From positions 1 through 16,826 of the forward strand of contig SKKV01000229.1 of the NCBI GenBank assembly GCA_007123575.1: a stretch of 16,826 nucleotides of DNA, read 5' to 3'. Below are positions 15,634 through 16,826 of this stretch, one piece after another. The DNA is from Wenzhouxiangella sp. Its GTDB lineage: Bacteria > Pseudomonadota > Gammaproteobacteria > Xanthomonadales > Wenzhouxiangellaceae. Every line of letters begins with the position of its first letter. Within the stretch, counting starts at the first letter, position 1. The notes under the pieces were generated by a model that was not told where the DNA came from, searched no databases, and saw nothing but the letters and a program-made list of their open reading frames with translations. The position numbers and the translations under genes were made by a program.

Positions 15634-16826
15634 TCAGGCGCTGGTGACGGCAGCGTTGCCGGAGCTTGAGTCTATCACCCCTCTTCCCACTTCCTTCTCA
15701 CCTCTCACCACCTCGGCCCTGCCAAGGCGATACCCATTCATCACCACCAACAGGCTGGAGGCCGACATGCCGATGGCGGCCAGCCACGGCGGCACGAAGC
15801 CGGCGGCGGCAAAGGGCAAGGCGGTGGCGTTATAGGAGAACGACAGGGTCAGGTTCTGGCGGACCACGCGGCGCACCCGCGGGGCCAGGGCGAAGGCCGC
15901 GTTGATCCGGATCAAACCCTTGCCGGTTACCACCAGGTCGGCCTGGGTGCGGGCGATATCGGCGCCCTCGGCCAGGGCCATGGAGACATCGGCACCGGCC
16001 AGGACCGGGGCATCGTTGATGCCGTCACCGATCATGGCCACGCGCGCGCCTTGCCCCTGCAAACGCTGGACCAGGGCCAGCTTGTCGCCCGGCGCGCAGT
16101 CGGACATGACATTGGTGATGCCGAGTTCGGCGGCAACCCGGTCGACATTGTCGGCCCGGTCGCCCGAGGCCAGCCAGATTTCCATGCCGGCCTGGCGCAG
16201 GCCGTCGATCAGGGCGTGGGCACCATCGCGCAGCGGGCTGTCGATGCGGAACCAGGCAATCAGCCCCGCTTCGCTGGCCAGCGCTACCCACTGTCCCGAG
16301 CCGGGCTCGGTCAGATCGGCACCGCACAGTTCGGCAACATAGGCCGGCTTGCCCAGGCGATAGCGCACGCCGCCGATGATGCCGGCCACGCCGGCGGCGG
16401 TGACGGCTTTTGCGGCCTCGACCTCACCGCCGTCGTCAAGACGGGCAAAGGCGCTGGCGACCGGGTGGCGGCTGGCCCGCTCCAGGCGCCCGGCCAGCAG
16501 ACGGGCGTGATCGGCCTGCTGACCGTCGGCCATGCGCAGCTCACCGATTCGCATTTCCGGCAGGGTCAGGGTGCCGGTCTTGTCGAGCACCACGTGGGTG
16601 ATTTTCGGCAGTTTTTCCAGCGCGTCGGGACGGGCAATCAGCACGCCCAAGCGAGCAAAACCGCGCGCAGCGGCAGCCAGTGCCACCGGGGTGCCCAGGG
16701 CCAGAGCGCAGGGGCAGGAAACCACCAGCACCGACAACACCACGGGCAAGGCCATGCTCGGGTCAATCTGCCACCAGACGATGCCGGAGACGGCCGCACC
16801 GGTGAGCACGAAGGCGACGAACCAGA
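15634..16826 (-). CDS. ccoI: Copper-transporting P1B-type ATPase CcoI (FixI), C-terminal part
   Basis: This is the last 396 codons of a gene whose 5' part lies beyond the right edge. CcoI-type ATPases move Cu(I) across the inner membrane for insertion into cbb3 oxidase. Visible motifs in order: CPC metal site (VVSCPCALALGTP), the phosphorylated Asp in DKTGTLT, the nucleotide-binding SRHPVASAF histidine, GDRADN, and GDGINDAPVL. In the final helices come SYN (SFSYNATALP) and MSASS (GMSASSLLVVMNGYRL), which with CPC form the Cu(I) P1B-1 signature. Assignment to CcoI rather than CopA rests on the adjacent ccoS. After MNGYRLGRA the native protein should end; the tail EVVRGEKEVGRGVIDSSSGNAAVTSA is encoded partly by a purine-rich heptamer array. 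Confidence 0.93.
   Translation of the reverse strand, partial: WFVAFVLTGAAVSGIVWWQIDPSMALPVVLSVLVVSCPCALALGTPVALAAAARGFARLGVLIARPDALEKLPKITHVVLDKTGTLTLPEMRIGELRMADGQQADHARLLAGRLERASRHPVASAFARLDDGGEVEAAKAVTAAGVAGIIGGVRYRLGKPAYVAELCGADLTEPGSGQWVALASEAGLIAWFRIDSPLRDGAHALIDGLRQAGMEIWLASGDRADNVDRVAAELGITNVMSDCAPGDKLALVQRLQGQGARVAMIGDGINDAPVLAGADVSMALAEGADIARTQADLVVTGKGLIRINAAFALAPRVRRVVRQNLTLSFSYNATALPFAAAGFVPPWLAAIGMSASSLLVVMNGYRLGRAEVVRGEKEVGRGVIDSSSGNAAVTSA
15673..15714. repeat. Purine-rich heptanucleotide array inside the ccoI 3' end
   Basis: Read on the minus strand from 15714, seven-base units GAGGTGG, TGAGAGG, TGAGAAG, GAAGTGG, GAAGAGG and GGTGATA follow one another, with G fixed at the fourth position and nearly fixed at the seventh. 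They are translated as a seven-residue period (EVVRGEK, EVGRGVI) in the CcoI tail. Units are degenerate, so the periodicity is weaker evidence than the perfect copies at 10761. Confidence 0.5.

Overview
The window looks like chromosomal DNA of a GC-rich, aerobic gammaproteobacterium. This rests on gene content and protein character: oxygen-dependent coproporphyrinogen oxidase, cbb3-oxidase assembly genes, a complete tatABC set, a BPSS1780-type membrane protein and a propeller-GGDEF protein of a kind common in the Xanthomonadales/Chromatiales neighbourhood. The species is not determined. Packing is tight: four same-strand gene pairs overlap by 4 bp (ATGA, ATGA, GTGA, TTGA), one convergent pair has abutting stop codons, and another overlaps by 11 bp. 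I see no rRNA, tRNA, CRISPR array, insertion sequence or phage gene.

Layout. 1-257 (+) is the 3' end of hemF. 258-4990 (-) is a compact group read right to left: c-type cytochrome lipoprotein, rhomboid protease, a 14-blade propeller sensor with a diguanylate cyclase domain, and a small outer-membrane beta-barrel. Diverging from it with almost no intergenic DNA, 5013-6472 (+) holds a LOG-family protein and a BPSS1780-family membrane protein. 6462-7723 (-) is tatC, tatB and tatA. 7761-8735 (-) is a secreted protein with an IPTL-like C-terminal segment. 8883-10813 (+) is hemH with an overlapping SGNH hydrolase, followed by recQ (10983-12833, +). 12845-16826 (-) read right to left is ccoI (cut by the window edge), ccoS, sufT and a cysteine-rich secreted SpoIID-domain protein.

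How the genes relate. hemF and hemH belong to haem synthesis, and ccoI/ccoS to copper loading and assembly of the haem-copper cbb3 oxidase. SufT acts in Fe-S cluster maturation, so several genes serve metal-cofactor and respiratory function although they sit in separate transcription units. The cytochrome-rhomboid-cyclase group is the most suggestive signalling module: a periplasmic haem protein, an intramembrane protease and a periplasm-sensing c-di-GMP synthase that are translationally coupled.

The structure least explained by ordinary annotation is a set of degenerate heptanucleotide tandem arrays (GGAAACC, CGGTTTA, GGAACCC and purine-rich relatives) at gene 3' ends. They lie at 10761-10809, 12834-12861, 15285-15305, 15374-15408 and 15673-15714. 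They contain or adjoin the stop codons of the SGNH hydrolase, recQ, the SpoIID protein and ccoS, and they appear to have written new C-terminal tails onto the SGNH hydrolase and CcoI.
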